Part shown: piece by piece, positions 1-9,353 of the stretch
Numbering within the stretch: position 1 is the first letter of the stretch
How the letters are laid out: each line of letters starts with the position of its first letter
Program-made: the position numbers and the translations under genes
Assembly (NCBI RefSeq): GCF_900091465.1
Contig: NZ_FMHV01000002.1
Coordinates: 3,906,001-3,970,000, forward strand
Origin: Micromonospora rhizosphaerae
GTDB taxonomy: Bacteria > Actinomycetota > Actinomycetes > Mycobacteriales > Micromonosporaceae
Reading direction: 5' to 3'
DNA: 64,000 bases
The notes under the pieces: model-generated
Databases searched by the model: none
Told to the model about the DNA's origin: nothing
The model's input: only the letters and a program-made list of their open reading frames with translations

Positions 1-16
1 ACGCTTTTGCTTCCTA

Positions 17-397
17 CTACGCCCAGTCATAGATCTTCACCCCCACTGTCACGGCGCTTAGGAGGACGATGACCGCGACGGCGTTGGATCCCAGAATCCA
101 CCACCAGTTTCTCATTTGGTGCGATCCGTTGTAGGCGCTCTTTTCAAGGATCTTGGGCAGGAATCCGAAGCCAAATCCTACAGCGATGAACGCCAGAACC
201 GCTTGGGCGACCGGGACATCTAGCTTCCTGGCAACGCCATCAATGACTGCACCAACCAGAGTGACACAAGCAGCAGCTATCCACGTTGGCCAGAAGACGG
301 CATCCTCCCGGTTGAGAGGGCGAGTGCAGTACTTTAACCAGATCTCCAGGCCGGCCGTTCCAACGAGGACGGCCATTGTGATTAGGAGTGAGGTCAA
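17..397 (-). CDS. Small multi-pass membrane protein, unknown function
   Basis: The 126-residue product has hydrophobic segments at about residues 2-18, 36-53, 62-83 and 98-120, so it is probably an integral membrane protein with three or four spans. No family motif is recognised. The gene stands alone: the next gene is 570 bp away on the other strand. It could be a holin-like or DUF membrane protein, but nothing in the sequence decides this. The reading frame is complete, with an ATG start. Confidence 0.6.
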   Translation of the reverse strand: MTSLLITMAVLVGTAGLEIWLKYCTRPLNREDAVFWPTWIAAACVTLVGAVIDGVARKLDVPVAQAVLAFIAVGFGFGFLPKILEKSAYNGSHQMRNWWWILGSNAVAVIVLLSAVTVGVKIYDWA

Positions 398-969
398 CCA
401 CGGCGGCAGCGTAAGCCCCTCTCCTTCGAGTCAACGGAGGCCGATACTAGTCGAAGTCCGTACGCAAGGGAGCTGGGAGGCTTCCGGCAGGCGGAGGGCG
501 AGTAGTTCAGCAACCGACTAGCCATGCCGAACCCATGGTGACCAGCGTTGGCCAGTGGGGCGAGCCGAACAGGACCGCATTTGCCGGGGGTCAAGCGGTC
601 TTCCTGACGTGCCGCCTCTGGGGGGCCCAAGATCAGGCCGTATCCAGGCCGTCAGAGGCGGACCGAGGGCGACGAACAATGACCACCGATCACCAACGAA
701 CGGCCAGCTCAGGCGGCATCTTGTCCACGTTCATCGACTATGCCCTCACCCTTGATCAATACAACGCCAAGTAGCGACGACATGGCCCTGATCAGGGCTT
801 TCTGTCGCTCCGAGGGGCGCTGACGTACGTGCGCCGGGGGAACGTGCATCCCGTTGCGCCGGTCGTCATGGATACCGGTCGCGGGGGAGAGGTACTTCAG
901 CGTGTTCGTCACACCGCGTCACCGGATACCAGGTTGCCTGCTCCCCACACCTGCGGCACCCTTCCACAC
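398..969. other. Intergenic stretch without a convincing gene
   Basis: Short open frames occur on both strands but none shows a ribosome binding site with a recognisable protein. About 40 bases near 629-668 resemble 3477-3515 downstream, which suggests a diverged repeat. Confidence 0.5.
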
Positions 970-1464
970 ATGATCGAGACGCGTGTGCTCAGCGAGGGCG
1001 ATTGGAAGATGTGGCGGGAGCTGCGGCTCGCTGCGCTGGCGGAGGCGGCGTACGCGTTCGGTGCCCAGCTGGCGGACTGGCAGGGCGAGGGCGACCGCGA
1101 GGAACGCTGGCGCGGTCGGCTGGCCATACCCGGCTCGTACAACATCTTGGCGATGCTCGACGGGCAGCCCGTCGGGATGGCCAGCGGGGTGCCGACCGAT
1201 CAGGACGGGGTCGTCGAGCTGATCTCGATGTACGTGGCGCCGGTGGGACGTGGTCGGAGCGTGGGCGACCACCTCGTGCGGGCGGTCGAGCAGTGGGCCC
1301 GGCTGGTGGGCGCGGGGACGCTGCGGCTGGCCGTGGTGGAGGGCAACAAGAGCGCGTGGGCGCTCTACCAGCGGAACGGCTTCCGCGACACGGGTGAGCT
1401 AGGCGACCTCATGCCCGACGGCGTGCGTCGAGAGCACATTATGGTCAAGAGTCTCGTGGCTTAG
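970..1464 (+). CDS. GNAT-family N-acetyltransferase
   Basis: The 164-residue product fits a single GNAT domain and would move an acetyl group from acetyl-CoA to an amine of unknown substrate. Visible features are the beta4 segment VVELISMYVAP, the pyrophosphate-binding GRGRSVGDHLV at about residues 94-104 (R/Q-x-x-G-x-G/A type), and the late motif NKSAWALYQRNGF typical of RimI-like proteins. The ATG at 970 is preferred over an upstream in-frame ATG at 829 because the extra 47 residues are low-complexity and outside the fold. It is monocistronic. Confidence 0.85.
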   Translation: MIETRVLSEGDWKMWRELRLAALAEAAYAFGAQLADWQGEGDREERWRGRLAIPGSYNILAMLDGQPVGMASGVPTDQDGVVELISMYVAPVGRGRSVGDHLVRAVEQWARLVGAGTLRLAVVEGNKSAWALYQRNGFRDTGELGDLMPDGVRREHIMVKSLVA

Positions 1465-1758
1465 CGGTCGGCCGGCGATGGAGAGTACGACAGGCCGGCT
1501 GCCGGCGTATCGGGCTCCACTTGACGCGTTACACATCGGTTTCATTTGAAGGGCGACAGTCGGCGGACTCTCGCCGGCTCTACTGTCACACTGCGTAACT
1601 GGCGCGCCGCCGACTGCTGGGGACATGCGATCATCGATGCCGGTCAAGACGTCCCGGTCGGCCGCAGTTGCGGATGCTGCCGATGTCAGGAGTCAGTTGG
1701 TCGGACCGGGCTCCCGCGGCGGGTTGATCACACGACCAGCGCATGCGACAGTACGGGC

Positions 1759-2664
1759 ATGCCGGCCGCGCCGAGAAGCGGTGCTGACAACGGAGATCTT
1801 CCGTCGGTACCGGCTGTGACGCATCGTTTCGTGGACGTCGCGGGGGCGAAGGGCCGGGTAGGCCTTCACCTCGCGGAGGCTGGCACCGGGGACGCTGTCC
1901 TCATGCTGCATGGCTGGCCACAGCACTGGTACTGCTGGCGGCGTATCGTCCCCGAGTTGTCGGGGCACTATCGGCTGCTGATGCCCGACCTGCGCGGGTT
2001 CGGTTGGAGCGATACGCCCGGGTACGGCTACGACCCGCTGAGCTACGCAGCCGACGCTTTGGCGCTGCTCGACGCCCTGGGACTTGAGCGTGTGCGGCTT
2101 GTCGGTCATGACTGGGGCGGCTTCACGGCATTTCTGCTCGGCGTCGCACACCCTGAGCGATTTTCTCACATCGTCGTCTTTAACGCGCCACCACTGTGGG
2201 CACCGCTCACTCCGGGGGTGATCGCCTCGCTGTGGCGCACCTGGTACGTGATCGCGATCGCCAGCCCGCTCGGACCTCGCGTCGTCGCTGACCCGCGCTT
2301 CCTACCCTGGTTCGTCGGACTCGGTGGGCGCCAGCATGTGCTCAGCGCCGATGACGTCCAGGTCTATGCGCGCCGGCTGCAACATCCGGCTCGTGCGCGT
2401 GCCTCCTGCCTGCTGTATCGCAGCTATCTGCGCGCCGCGAATGACATCTTTCTCCGCCGCCGCTACCACGGCGACCACCTGAGCGTGCCGACCCGTCTCG
2501 TCTTCGGCGACGAGGACTTTTACGTGCCCAGGTCCTACATCACCGGTTTCGAGCAGCACGCGCCCGCCTTGGATGTCGAGTTCGTGTCCGGCTGCGGCCA
2601 CTTCCTGCCCGAAGAACGGCCGGACCTCGCCACTGCCCGATTACGCGATTTCTTATCCGCCTGA
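1759..2664 (+). CDS. Alpha/beta hydrolase, epoxide hydrolase / haloalkanoate dehalogenase type
   Basis: A 301-residue soluble hydrolase. HGWPQHWYCW at 51-60 supplies the oxyanion-hole HGxP motif, DLRGFGWSD follows, and GHDWGG places an Asp nucleophile at residue 118. An acid residue lies in FGDEDFYVP and the catalytic His in GCGHFLPEE near the C-terminus. An Asp nucleophile with HGWP is usual for epoxide hydrolases and fluoroacetate/haloalkane dehalogenases, which cannot be told apart here. An in-frame start at 1546 exists, but the added residues look non-coding; the ATG at 1759 begins just before the fold. Confidence 0.8.
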   Translation: MPAAPRSGADNGDLPSVPAVTHRFVDVAGAKGRVGLHLAEAGTGDAVLMLHGWPQHWYCWRRIVPELSGHYRLLMPDLRGFGWSDTPGYGYDPLSYAADALALLDALGLERVRLVGHDWGGFTAFLLGVAHPERFSHIVVFNAPPLWAPLTPGVIASLWRTWYVIAIASPLGPRVVADPRFLPWFVGLGGRQHVLSADDVQVYARRLQHPARARASCLLYRSYLRAANDIFLRRRYHGDHLSVPTRLVFGDEDFYVPRSYITGFEQHAPALDVEFVSGCGHFLPEERPDLATARLRDFLSA

Positions 2665-2830
2665 CCGAACCCCTCGGCCCGTTCGGCAATGGAGCCAGTA
2701 TCCATCGGCGACCACTGCCCACGGTTCTCTCATCAGCAGTTTCGGACGTGCGCCACCACCTGAGCCTCCAACACACGACCAGCGGCAGATAGGGACGTTC
2801 TAGAAGGTGAAGTCCTTATCCGGGCGGCGG

Positions 2831-3268
2831 TCAGGCGGGCCGCCACCGCAGCCGATTGTCCCCGGCGGAGCGCTTGCACACCATCAGCTTCCCTGTGCTG
2901 GTGCGTCCTACCGCGCCGGCCGCCTTGCAGGACCCGCCCGGGTGCACACCGTTGCGCATCGACGGGTGGGTGGTGCGCTTCACCGTCGACTGGGGGCTGC
3001 GCGTCGGCTTCGGGGTGGGCTTCGCCGTCCTGCTAGGCGTCGGCGATGGACTGGCCGGGACGGAGTTGGAGGGGACAGCGGCGATGGGGGCCGCACTCGC
3101 GCTCACCGAAGGGGTGGCCGTCGGCTTGTCGTCGCCGAGGAACTCGCCTAGAGCGTTACCGCAAAAGCAGAGGAGCAGCAGCACCGCGAAGATGGCCCCG
3201 ACGAACCTCACCGGGTAGCGCTTGGCTTTCGAGAGGACGCCGGCCGGTGGGGGAGCGCGGTGCTTCAC
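2831..3268 (-). CDS. Membrane-anchored protein with Ser/Thr/Pro linker and small Cys-containing C-terminal domain
   Basis: The 145-residue product has a short basic N-terminus, one membrane helix at about 22-42, a Ser/Pro/Thr/Lys-rich extracellular linker (about 50-105) and a C-terminal module with GGSCKAAGAVGRTSTGK followed by MVC. This two-Cys module recurs in secreted actinobacterial proteins of unknown function. The tract probably lies outside the membrane, with the two cysteines forming a disulfide. The start is a GTG without a clear ribosome binding site and is uncertain. Confidence 0.65.
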   Translation of the reverse strand: MKHRAPPPAGVLSKAKRYPVRFVGAIFAVLLLLCFCGNALGEFLGDDKPTATPSVSASAAPIAAVPSNSVPASPSPTPSRTAKPTPKPTRSPQSTVKRTTHPSMRNGVHPGGSCKAAGAVGRTSTGKLMVCKRSAGDNRLRWRPA

Positions 3269-3697
3269 TGCGCGAGTGTGACTGGCCGCAGGAGTGGACG
3301 CCCATTACCCGTTCGGTTTTGCGGCTGTCAACAGTCGGACACAGGGGACCGCGGGCACGGACGCCAGCGGACGAGCCGGCATGGCTGAGGACCCTCGTGG
3401 CAGCTAAGAAGGCCCAGTCCGTAGCGGGACCGGCAGGCCAGCCGATACCTGTTGCCGAGTGTCGGACAGGGCAATCAAGATCATGCCGTCTCCAGGCCGT
3501 CTGAGGCGAACCAGTAGTGACGAACCGATGGCCATCGATGAAGCGCCCCGGCTTAGGTCAGAGGGCGTCTCGCCCGGTTCGCATGGCTACGTCCACCGCC
3601 GAAATCAATACCACGCCGAGTGACGCGTCACGGGGTTTGACCTGCGCAAACGGTGGTGATATCTCGCGGCTTGGGGGGCAGCCTCGATAGCTCAGGA
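3269..3697. other. Intergenic stretch, no gene seen
   Basis: Nothing coding was recognised. Positions 3477-3515 match 629-668 in a diverged form, and a second short similarity lies at about 3600-3625 against 750-775, in the same order. Confidence 0.4.
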
Positions 3698-5836
3698 TCA
3701 TTCGCTTCGTGCGGTCTCCGGCCCGGTGATGCGCTCCAGCAACGGCAGGGCGGAGGCGATGATGCCGAGGCAGGCCGCCAGCCCGACGACGACAATCGCG
3801 TAGAACCCCACGCCCGGAGCGGTGAGCGTGTAGTCCATCTGCGCCTTGAGGAACAGCTGTGCGGCGAGGAAGCCCATCCCGATCGCGACCACGGCGACGG
3901 CGAGCATCGGTACGGCGCTTTCGAGCGCAACCACGCGGCGCAGGACCCGCACCGGCGCGCCGCTGAGGCGGAGCAGGCTGAACGGGCGTTTGCGCTCGGT
4001 GAGTCCGCCGATCACGCTGACCGCGAGGCTGCAGCCGGCGAGCGCGAGGCTGGCGATGATGATGACGTTGGCCAACTGTTGCCAGCCACGCAGCGTGTCG
4101 GCGAAGTCCGCCTCGAAGTCGCCGGGGACGTTCGGCGCCACCCAGAAGGCCGAGGGGTAGGCCACCTCGAGGGTCGTGCGCGCGCGCTCGATTGCTGCGG
4201 CCGAACCGTCCGTGCCGACCCCGATCGACGCCACCGGCAGCCCCTCCAGGTCGCCGAGTGGGACCGATGAGGCGGGCCAGACCCTCGTGGGCGACGCCGT
4301 TCCGCGGAAGGGCACCTCGGCAACCTCGGCTTCGTCGGCGCACCGGCCGTACGCCTTCGGGATGTCGGTGCACGCGACCACCCCGGGGCTGGCGTGGGCC
4401 GGGTCTTCGCGGATCACGATCACGCTCCGCACGCCGGGGACGGAGCGAAGGTCAGCCAGGATCGTGTCGGGCACTGACGGCGGGTTGTTGACGAAGGCGG
4501 TGGACAGGGTGGCGGCGTCGGTCGAGCCGATCGGTGCCGGGCCGCGGTTGGCGACGATCGTGGTGATCACGCCGATGGCGGTGCTCGTAACGAAGAGCGC
4601 GATCATGATGCCGCTGATGGCCCGGAAGCCGGCCTTCGGGTTGTCGGCGAGACGTCGCGCGGCGATGAGCGTGGCAGGGCGGGTGGCGCGTCGCGCCATG
4701 ATCCGGGCGCCGACCATCGTCAGCCAGGGGCCGGCGATGACCAGGCCGGCCATGATGAGCAAGAGCCCGGGCAGGAACACCGCGGTCTGGCCGTCCGATG
4801 TCTCGGGCCGGTGACCGATGGCGAACGTCAGCACGGCGACGCCGAGCACAAGCGGGATCATCCGGTACGCGCGCGGGGCGCGTGGGGTGACCCGCCGGGT
4901 GACGCCGAGCGGGGAGATCCGCACGCGGCGCAGCGAGATGCGCGCCGCCACCGCCGCGCCGGCCGGGACGCCCAACGCGACGAGTAGAACGTCCAGCACA
5001 GTCAGCGACATGTCGCTGGGGAAGAACGGCATGCCGGTGAACGGGATGCTCGCGAGCCAGCCGCGGAACGCGAAGAACAGGATGAACCCGAGTGCGGTAC
5101 CCGCGACGGCCGCGGCGGCCGCCTCGACCGCGGCAACGATCGAGATCTGCTGCGGCGTCGCGCCGACCAGACGCATCGCGGCGAACCGCTGCTCGCGGCG
5201 GGCGGCGCTGAGCCGGGTGGCCGTGCCGATGAAGATCAGCACTGGAAACAGCAGCCCACCGGCTATCACGCCCATGATGAGGTTGACCACGGTCTCGGGG
5301 AGCGCGGGAGCGTTGTCACCGACGCTGGTGAGCTGCTTGGCGAGGGGTAGTTCGGCGACCTCGTCGGGGGTGCCGCCGACGATGATGAGCAGGACGTCCG
5401 GCGACGTCAACGCCGCCGGGCCGATCGTGCCGAGGGCATGTCCGGGGTAGCGGTCGTCGAGCTGGTCGGCCGGATTGGCGGCCAGCTCCTTCTGCATCGC
5501 TGGCGAGGCGTAGTACTCCCCCGGACCTGGAGTCTTCGGGATGCCGATGGGGGTGGGGGCGCTCGGTCCGGTCGCGGCGACGTCGATGCGGATGATCTGC
5601 TTGCCGTGGAAGTAGTCCTGGCGCGTCGACCACCACAGCGGATCCGCGTCGCCGCCGGTTGACGGGGTGGGGAACATCGACGCGTACCGCGTGAGCTGCG
5701 CGTCGACGGCGTTCACTCCGGCGAGCGTGGCCAGCAGCACCCCGGCGCCCACCGCGACGGCGGTGGCGATGATGACCAGGCGGGTGAGCGCCTCACGACC
5801 GCCGGCCACGGCGAGGCGTAGCCCGAAGCCAATCAT
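3698..5836 (-). CDS. FtsX-type ABC transporter permease
   Basis: The 712-residue permease has an N-terminal membrane helix, an extracellular region of roughly 150 residues, a first FtsX block of three helices around 185-300, further helices at 325-420, a second extracellular region with several cysteines, and a last three-helix FtsX block at about 595-700. It pairs with the ATPase encoded just upstream, whose stop overlaps this start in an ATGA. Such PadR-controlled exporters usually handle lipids, peptides or drugs. The substrate is unknown. Confidence 0.88.
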   Translation of the reverse strand: MIGFGLRLAVAGGREALTRLVIIATAVAVGAGVLLATLAGVNAVDAQLTRYASMFPTPSTGGDADPLWWSTRQDYFHGKQIIRIDVAATGPSAPTPIGIPKTPGPGEYYASPAMQKELAANPADQLDDRYPGHALGTIGPAALTSPDVLLIIVGGTPDEVAELPLAKQLTSVGDNAPALPETVVNLIMGVIAGGLLFPVLIFIGTATRLSAARREQRFAAMRLVGATPQQISIVAAVEAAAAAVAGTALGFILFFAFRGWLASIPFTGMPFFPSDMSLTVLDVLLVALGVPAGAAVAARISLRRVRISPLGVTRRVTPRAPRAYRMIPLVLGVAVLTFAIGHRPETSDGQTAVFLPGLLLIMAGLVIAGPWLTMVGARIMARRATRPATLIAARRLADNPKAGFRAISGIMIALFVTSTAIGVITTIVANRGPAPIGSTDAATLSTAFVNNPPSVPDTILADLRSVPGVRSVIVIREDPAHASPGVVACTDIPKAYGRCADEAEVAEVPFRGTASPTRVWPASSVPLGDLEGLPVASIGVGTDGSAAAIERARTTLEVAYPSAFWVAPNVPGDFEADFADTLRGWQQLANVIIIASLALAGCSLAVSVIGGLTERKRPFSLLRLSGAPVRVLRRVVALESAVPMLAVAVVAIGMGFLAAQLFLKAQMDYTLTAPGVGFYAIVVVGLAACLGIIASALPLLERITGPETARSE

Positions 5837-6513
5837 GACGCAACCCGATCCGGCGCGTTCACGCGCCCGTCGCGGACGATGACTTCGCGGTCGGCGTACG
5901 CGGCGACCCGTGGCTCGTGGGTGACCAGGATGACCGTGGTGCCCTGCTCGCGGGCCGCGGCAACCAGCAGGTCCATGACCTGCTCGCCGGTGAGTGAGTC
6001 GAGCGCACCGGTCGGCTCGTCGGCGAAGAGGACCTCCGGCCCGGCGACCAGGCCGCGGGCGAGGGCGACGCGCTGGGCCTGCCCGCCGGACAGTTCGCCG
6101 GACCGGCGCTGCTCCATGCCGTCCAGGCCGAGCCGCTCGAACCAGCCGTGCGCCTTGCGCAGCGCTTCCGTCCGGCGGACCCCGTTGAGCAGCAGCGGCA
6201 GGGCGACGTTCTCCGCTGCGGTGAGCTCGGGGACGAGCTGGCCGAACTGGAACACGAACCCGAAGCGGTCCCGGCGCAGGCTGCTGCGTTCGGTCTCGCT
6301 CATGGAGTCGACCCGGGCCCCGCCAAACAGGATCTCGCCGGAGTCGGGAACGAGGATGCCGGCCAGGCAGTGCAGCAGCGTCGACTTGCCCGAGCCGCTG
6401 GGGCCCATGATGGCGAGGATCTCGCCGGCGTCCACGGCGATGCTCGCACCCCGCAGGGCGGGGGTCTTGCCGAACGAGAACATCGCGTTGCGCGCTTCGA
6501 TCGCGACGGTCAT
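5833..6513 (-). CDS. ABC transporter ATP-binding protein (LolD/MacB type)
   Basis: A 226-residue nucleotide-binding subunit: Walker A GPSGSGKST, Q-loop VFQFGQL, signature LSGGQAQR, Walker B VLFADEPTGALD and the H-loop VTHEP are all intact. It energises the FtsX-type permease downstream. The ATG at 6513 is chosen because it starts the fold and overlaps the regulator stop in ATGA; a longer frame upstream runs inside the regulator gene. Regulator, ATPase and permease form one translationally coupled operon. Confidence 0.93.
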   Translation of the reverse strand: MTVAIEARNAMFSFGKTPALRGASIAVDAGEILAIMGPSGSGKSTLLHCLAGILVPDSGEILFGGARVDSMSETERSSLRRDRFGFVFQFGQLVPELTAAENVALPLLLNGVRRTEALRKAHGWFERLGLDGMEQRRSGELSGGQAQRVALARGLVAGPEVLFADEPTGALDSLTGEQVMDLLVAAAREQGTTVILVTHEPRVAAYADREVIVRDGRVNAPDRVAS

Positions 6514-7034
6514 GGCCGCACCGCTTTCTTCAGGGCGTCCAACCGGGCGGCGGTCATCTCGATCCACCGGAGGTCCGCCTCCAGGTGGTACAGGCCATGG
6601 TCGGCGAGCAGTGCGTCGACCAGGCTGCCGGCGCGCTTGATCTCGGTGAGCTCGCGCATGCGCTGCAGGTGGGCGCGGCGCTGCGTGTCGAGGTATTCGC
6701 CGGCGGGACGGTCCAGCATGAGCGAGAGCACGACCTTGGCGAAGAGCACGGTGTGCAGGTGCGGCTCCGGCTCGACCGGCTGGGTCAGCCACTGGTCGAC
6801 CTCGGTCGCGCCCAAGTCTGTGATGATGTAGCGCTTTCGGTCGGGTCCGGCGCCCGGGCCGACCTCGCTGATCACCACCTTGCCGTCGCGGGCTAGCCGG
6901 CTGAGGGTCGCGTAGACCTGGCCGAACGGCAGCGGCTTGCCACGCCCGAAGTAGGCGTCGTAGTCGCGCTTCAGGTCGTACCCGTGACTGGGCTCTCGTT
7001 CCAGCAGGCCGAGAAGGGTAAGGGGAACGCTCAT
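6510..7034 (-). CDS. PadR-family transcriptional regulator
   Basis: The 174-residue protein has the N-terminal PadR winged helix (LLGLLEREPSHGYDLKRDYD, then FGQVYATLSRLARDGKV, wing GPDRKRYIIT) and a C-terminal dimerisation helix region at about 95-170. It is the first gene of the operon with the ATPase and FtsX-type permease. PadR proteins usually repress the neighbouring exporter until a ligand binds. A perfect inverted repeat lies 18 bp upstream of the start and is the likely autoregulatory operator. Confidence 0.9.
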   Translation of the reverse strand: MSVPLTLLGLLEREPSHGYDLKRDYDAYFGRGKPLPFGQVYATLSRLARDGKVVISEVGPGAGPDRKRYIITDLGATEVDQWLTQPVEPEPHLHTVLFAKVVLSLMLDRPAGEYLDTQRRAHLQRMRELTEIKRAGSLVDALLADHGLYHLEADLRWIEMTAARLDALKKAVRP

Positions 7035-7051
7035 GTCGGGAGACTACACCG

Positions 7052-7076
7052 AGGGTATACCTCGCGTATATACCCT
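7052..7076. promoter_or_regulatory. Probable PadR operator
   Basis: Perfect 8-bp arms, AGGGTATA at 7052-7059 and TATACCCT at 7069-7076, are separated by 9 bp. The site lies 18-42 bp upstream of the PadR gene, where the promoter should be. Binding by this PadR protein is inferred from position and symmetry. Confidence 0.6.
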
Positions 7077-7084
7077 TGCTGCGT

Positions 7085-7661
7085 TGCCTACCGACAGCGG
7101 GATGCCCGCCAAAGCCAGCACCACGTGGCCGCCGGAAGGTACGTCATCCGGGAGTACGCGATCATGACGACACCGAGCCGCACCATGCCCGTCCAGAACA
7201 TCCGGGCCGCGCCGAACTTCGATGCGGCGGCTGTCGCTATCACCGCACCGATGACGGAGCCGATTCCGAACACCCCACCGAGGGTGCCGAGCCAACTCGC
7301 ATCGATCCCCAGGTTGTCGGTCACGAAGAAGACATCGAGGGCGTTCAGCGCCCCGACGCCGAACATGGCGATGGTCACCGCCTACCGGCTGCACGCAGTA
7401 CCGGGCTGCGGACGAAGAAGCGGAAGCCGTCCGCCATCTCATGGAGGAAGCCGACCCGCGAGGGCGTCTCTCCGGCGGGTGCGGCCACGGCCGCGTTGGT
7501 CACCTGCGCCGACGCGCCCACCGGACGCAGCCGGATGGCCCGCAACGCCAGGAACGAAGCGGCGTTGAGGGCGATGGCCCACTGAACGCCGGCGGAGAAC
7601 AGCAGTGGCGCCGCGATCGGCGGGCCGACGACCGCTGCGACGGAGTACAGATCGGATTCAG
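7085..7661 (-). pseudogene. Decayed MFS transporter fragment
   Basis: Read on the minus strand, 7661 to about 7390 encodes an MFS-like segment (VVGPPIAAPLLFSAG, then ALNAASFLALRAIRL) that ends at a stop just after VLRAAGRR. The next frame continues directly from about 7383 with VTIAMFGVGALNALD and two further membrane segments (GGVFGIGSVIGAVIATAAA, then MVRLGVVMIAYS). The N-terminal half and the last helices are missing, and there is one frameshift. It is a remnant of an EntS-like MFS carrier. Confidence 0.7.
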
Positions 7662-7708
7662 GTCGATGCGGATGGTCAGGGGTCCGCGTATCCGCGGACG
7701 GATGGTGG

Positions 7709-8038
7709 CTACCAACCGTTGCCGAACTGCGGATCGCCCGTGGGCGGTCTCAGGCCGCCACCGGCAACAGTAGCCTCGAGTCGCGCGAGCCGATTCTTGA
7801 TTTGCTCAAGCTCCGCGAACACCGCGCCCTGTCCACCACTCGGCATGGGCGCCGCAGGTGAGGGGGCGCCGTTACCAAGTTGCGCACGCAGGGAGATCAC
7901 CTCCTCCGTCAACGCGGCGATGGTCCGTTCGACGGCATCCAGGAACATGTCGACCTCCTCCTCGTCGTACCCGCGTTTGCCTAGCGGAGGCTTCCTGAAC
8001 GCGATGTTCCGGACGTCGGCTGGAGTGAGGTTGGGCAT
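7709..8038 (-). CDS. Short DivIVA-domain protein
   Basis: The 109-residue product begins with the DivIVA N-terminal motif ([20 protein letters not shown], then [14 protein letters not shown]), followed by a coiled coil at about 35-60, a Pro/Gly-rich linker and a second short coiled coil ([16 protein letters not shown]). It is far shorter than the polar-growth protein Wag31 and lacks its long coiled-coil tail, so it is more likely an accessory DivIVA-repeat protein than the essential gene. The ATG at 8038 has GGGAG 8 nt upstream; an in-frame ATG at 8080 is less likely. Confidence 0.8.
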   Translation of the reverse strand: MPNLTPADVRNIAFRKPPLGKRGYDEEEVDMFLDAVERTIAALTEEVISLRAQLGNGAPSPAAPMPSGGQGAVFAELEQIKNRLARLEATVAGGGLRPPTGDPQFGNGW

Positions 8039-8370
8039 GGCTTGCTCCCAGGTTTGTGCTGAGGGCCTGATCGTATGCAAGCCATGCCACGCCCTGCGCC
8101 CATCAGGGCCGGGTGGTGGCAGCCTGAGGCGAGTCGGCCTCGGGCGCTTGCGTCATCCGTACCCGGCGAAAGTCGTCATGATCACCGTCTCGGGGGCACG
8201 GCCAGCCGGTGCTCTCCGGGAAGACGATGACGCGGTCAAGTACGGCTACGAGGCCCGCCACAGACCAACGCTTCAGACGCATGTGCTGCCTCCCGACCGG
8301 GACTGGCAAGGCTACCCACGTTCATAGATGACCATCGGGCGGCCAGTCAACGGGCAGCCGGCAACCCAGG
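8039..8370. other. Intergenic stretch, no convincing gene
   Basis: A 68-codon frame on the minus strand (8103-8309) has no recognised motif and is not accepted. This stretch separates the DivIVA-domain gene from the catabolic block. Confidence 0.4.
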
Positions 8371-9141
8371 TCAGGCTTGTGGGGCCTCAGCGGGCTCACT
8401 GACCCGGTCGGCGGTGCGTTGCAGATGCTCGCGCATGATCGACCGGGCCCACTCGACGTCGCGGGCGGCGATCGCGTCGACGAAGGCGCTGTGTTCCTCG
8501 GAGCCGCGGTGGCCCATGAGCGGCTCCACCACCTGTGCCTTGAGCAGCGACATGAGCAACGGACCGTGGAACGACTGCACGAGCATCTCGATGGCCGGGT
8601 TGTGCGTGCAGGCCGCCACCCGTACGTGGAAGTCGGCGGACATGGACATGACGTACTCGCCGCGGTCGAGGGCCGCCTGTTGGCTGCGCACCATGTCGCG
8701 TAGTGCCACGATGTCCTCGTCGGTGGCGCGTTCGACGACCAGCGGAACGATGCCGAGTTCGAAGACCTGTCGCGCCTCGGTGACCTGGGCCGCGGTGAGC
8801 GGCGAGAGGTTGAGCAGATCGGCGAGGCCCTCGCCGATCTGCTGGGACGTCGGCGACGTCACGAACGCGCCCCCGCGCGCGCCGACGCGGATGTCGATGA
8901 GACCGCCGGCCTCAAGGACGCGCAGGGCCTCCCGCACCGTCACCCGGCTGACCCCGAAGCGCTCGCACAGCTCCCGCTCGCTGGGCAGCCGGTCCCCGGG
9001 CTTGAGTCGGCCCTGCCGCAGCAGCAGCTTCACCTGTTCGACGATGGCCTGCGACACGCGGTTGAGCGACACGGCCTTGAACATGTCGACGTCACCGCCG
9101 GGGCCGGCCTGCTCGGTCTTTCCAGATGTCACGACGCTCAT
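8371..9141 (-). CDS. GntR-family regulator, FCD (FadR) subfamily
   Basis: The 256-residue form has an N-terminal winged helix (KPGDRLPSERELCERFGVSR, VTVREALRVLEAGGLI) and an all-helical FCD ligand domain from about 110 to the end, with His residues (ADFHVRVAACTHN, GSEEHSAF, REHL) that bind a metal in this family. The start is uncertain: GAGGA abuts the ATG at 9141, a GTG at 9132 has better spacing, and the ATG at 9084 still includes the whole fold. An ATG at 9201 lies inside an operator-like site and is unlikely. FCD regulators typically sense carboxylic acids. The motif copies listed below suggest it controls the whole 8.4-40.4 kb block. Confidence 0.9.
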   Translation of the reverse strand: MSVVTSGKTEQAGPGGDVDMFKAVSLNRVSQAIVEQVKLLLRQGRLKPGDRLPSERELCERFGVSRVTVREALRVLEAGGLIDIRVGARGGAFVTSPTSQQIGEGLADLLNLSPLTAAQVTEARQVFELGIVPLVVERATDEDIVALRDMVRSQQAALDRGEYVMSMSADFHVRVAACTHNPAIEMLVQSFHGPLLMSLLKAQVVEPLMGHRGSEEHSAFVDAIAARDVEWARSIMREHLQRTADRVSEPAEAPQA

Positions 9142-9194
9142 TCCTCGCATTCGGTGGCCGTCCGTCTTCAAGTCCTTGGGGCCTGACGGAAATA

Positions 9195-9205
9195 ATGTCA
9201 TACCA
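9195..9205. promoter_or_regulatory. GntR/FadR-type operator, copy A (gntR promoter)
   Basis: On the minus strand the site reads TGGTATGACAT, close to the shared form TGGTCTAACCA. It lies 54 bp upstream of the preferred gntR start, as expected for autoregulation. Confidence 0.6.
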
Positions 9206-9353
9206 CTGAACCAACTTCCGGCATTGTGCGCCGCCCCATGGTCAACTGTCGGTCTGTCGTCGGCTGTCCGCGTCGACCAATCCGGCGTCCGCCGTCGCGT
9301 CTACCAGCCCGGGCCCATCCACCAGCCCCGCCGGGACTCGTGGATCAACGGGC

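Noticed and set aside
535..774. 79-codon frame on the plus strand
   Set aside because: It has no motif and overlaps the diverged non-coding repeat.
8103..8309. 68-codon frame on the minus strand
   Set aside because: No ribosome binding site, motif or coupling to a neighbour supports it.
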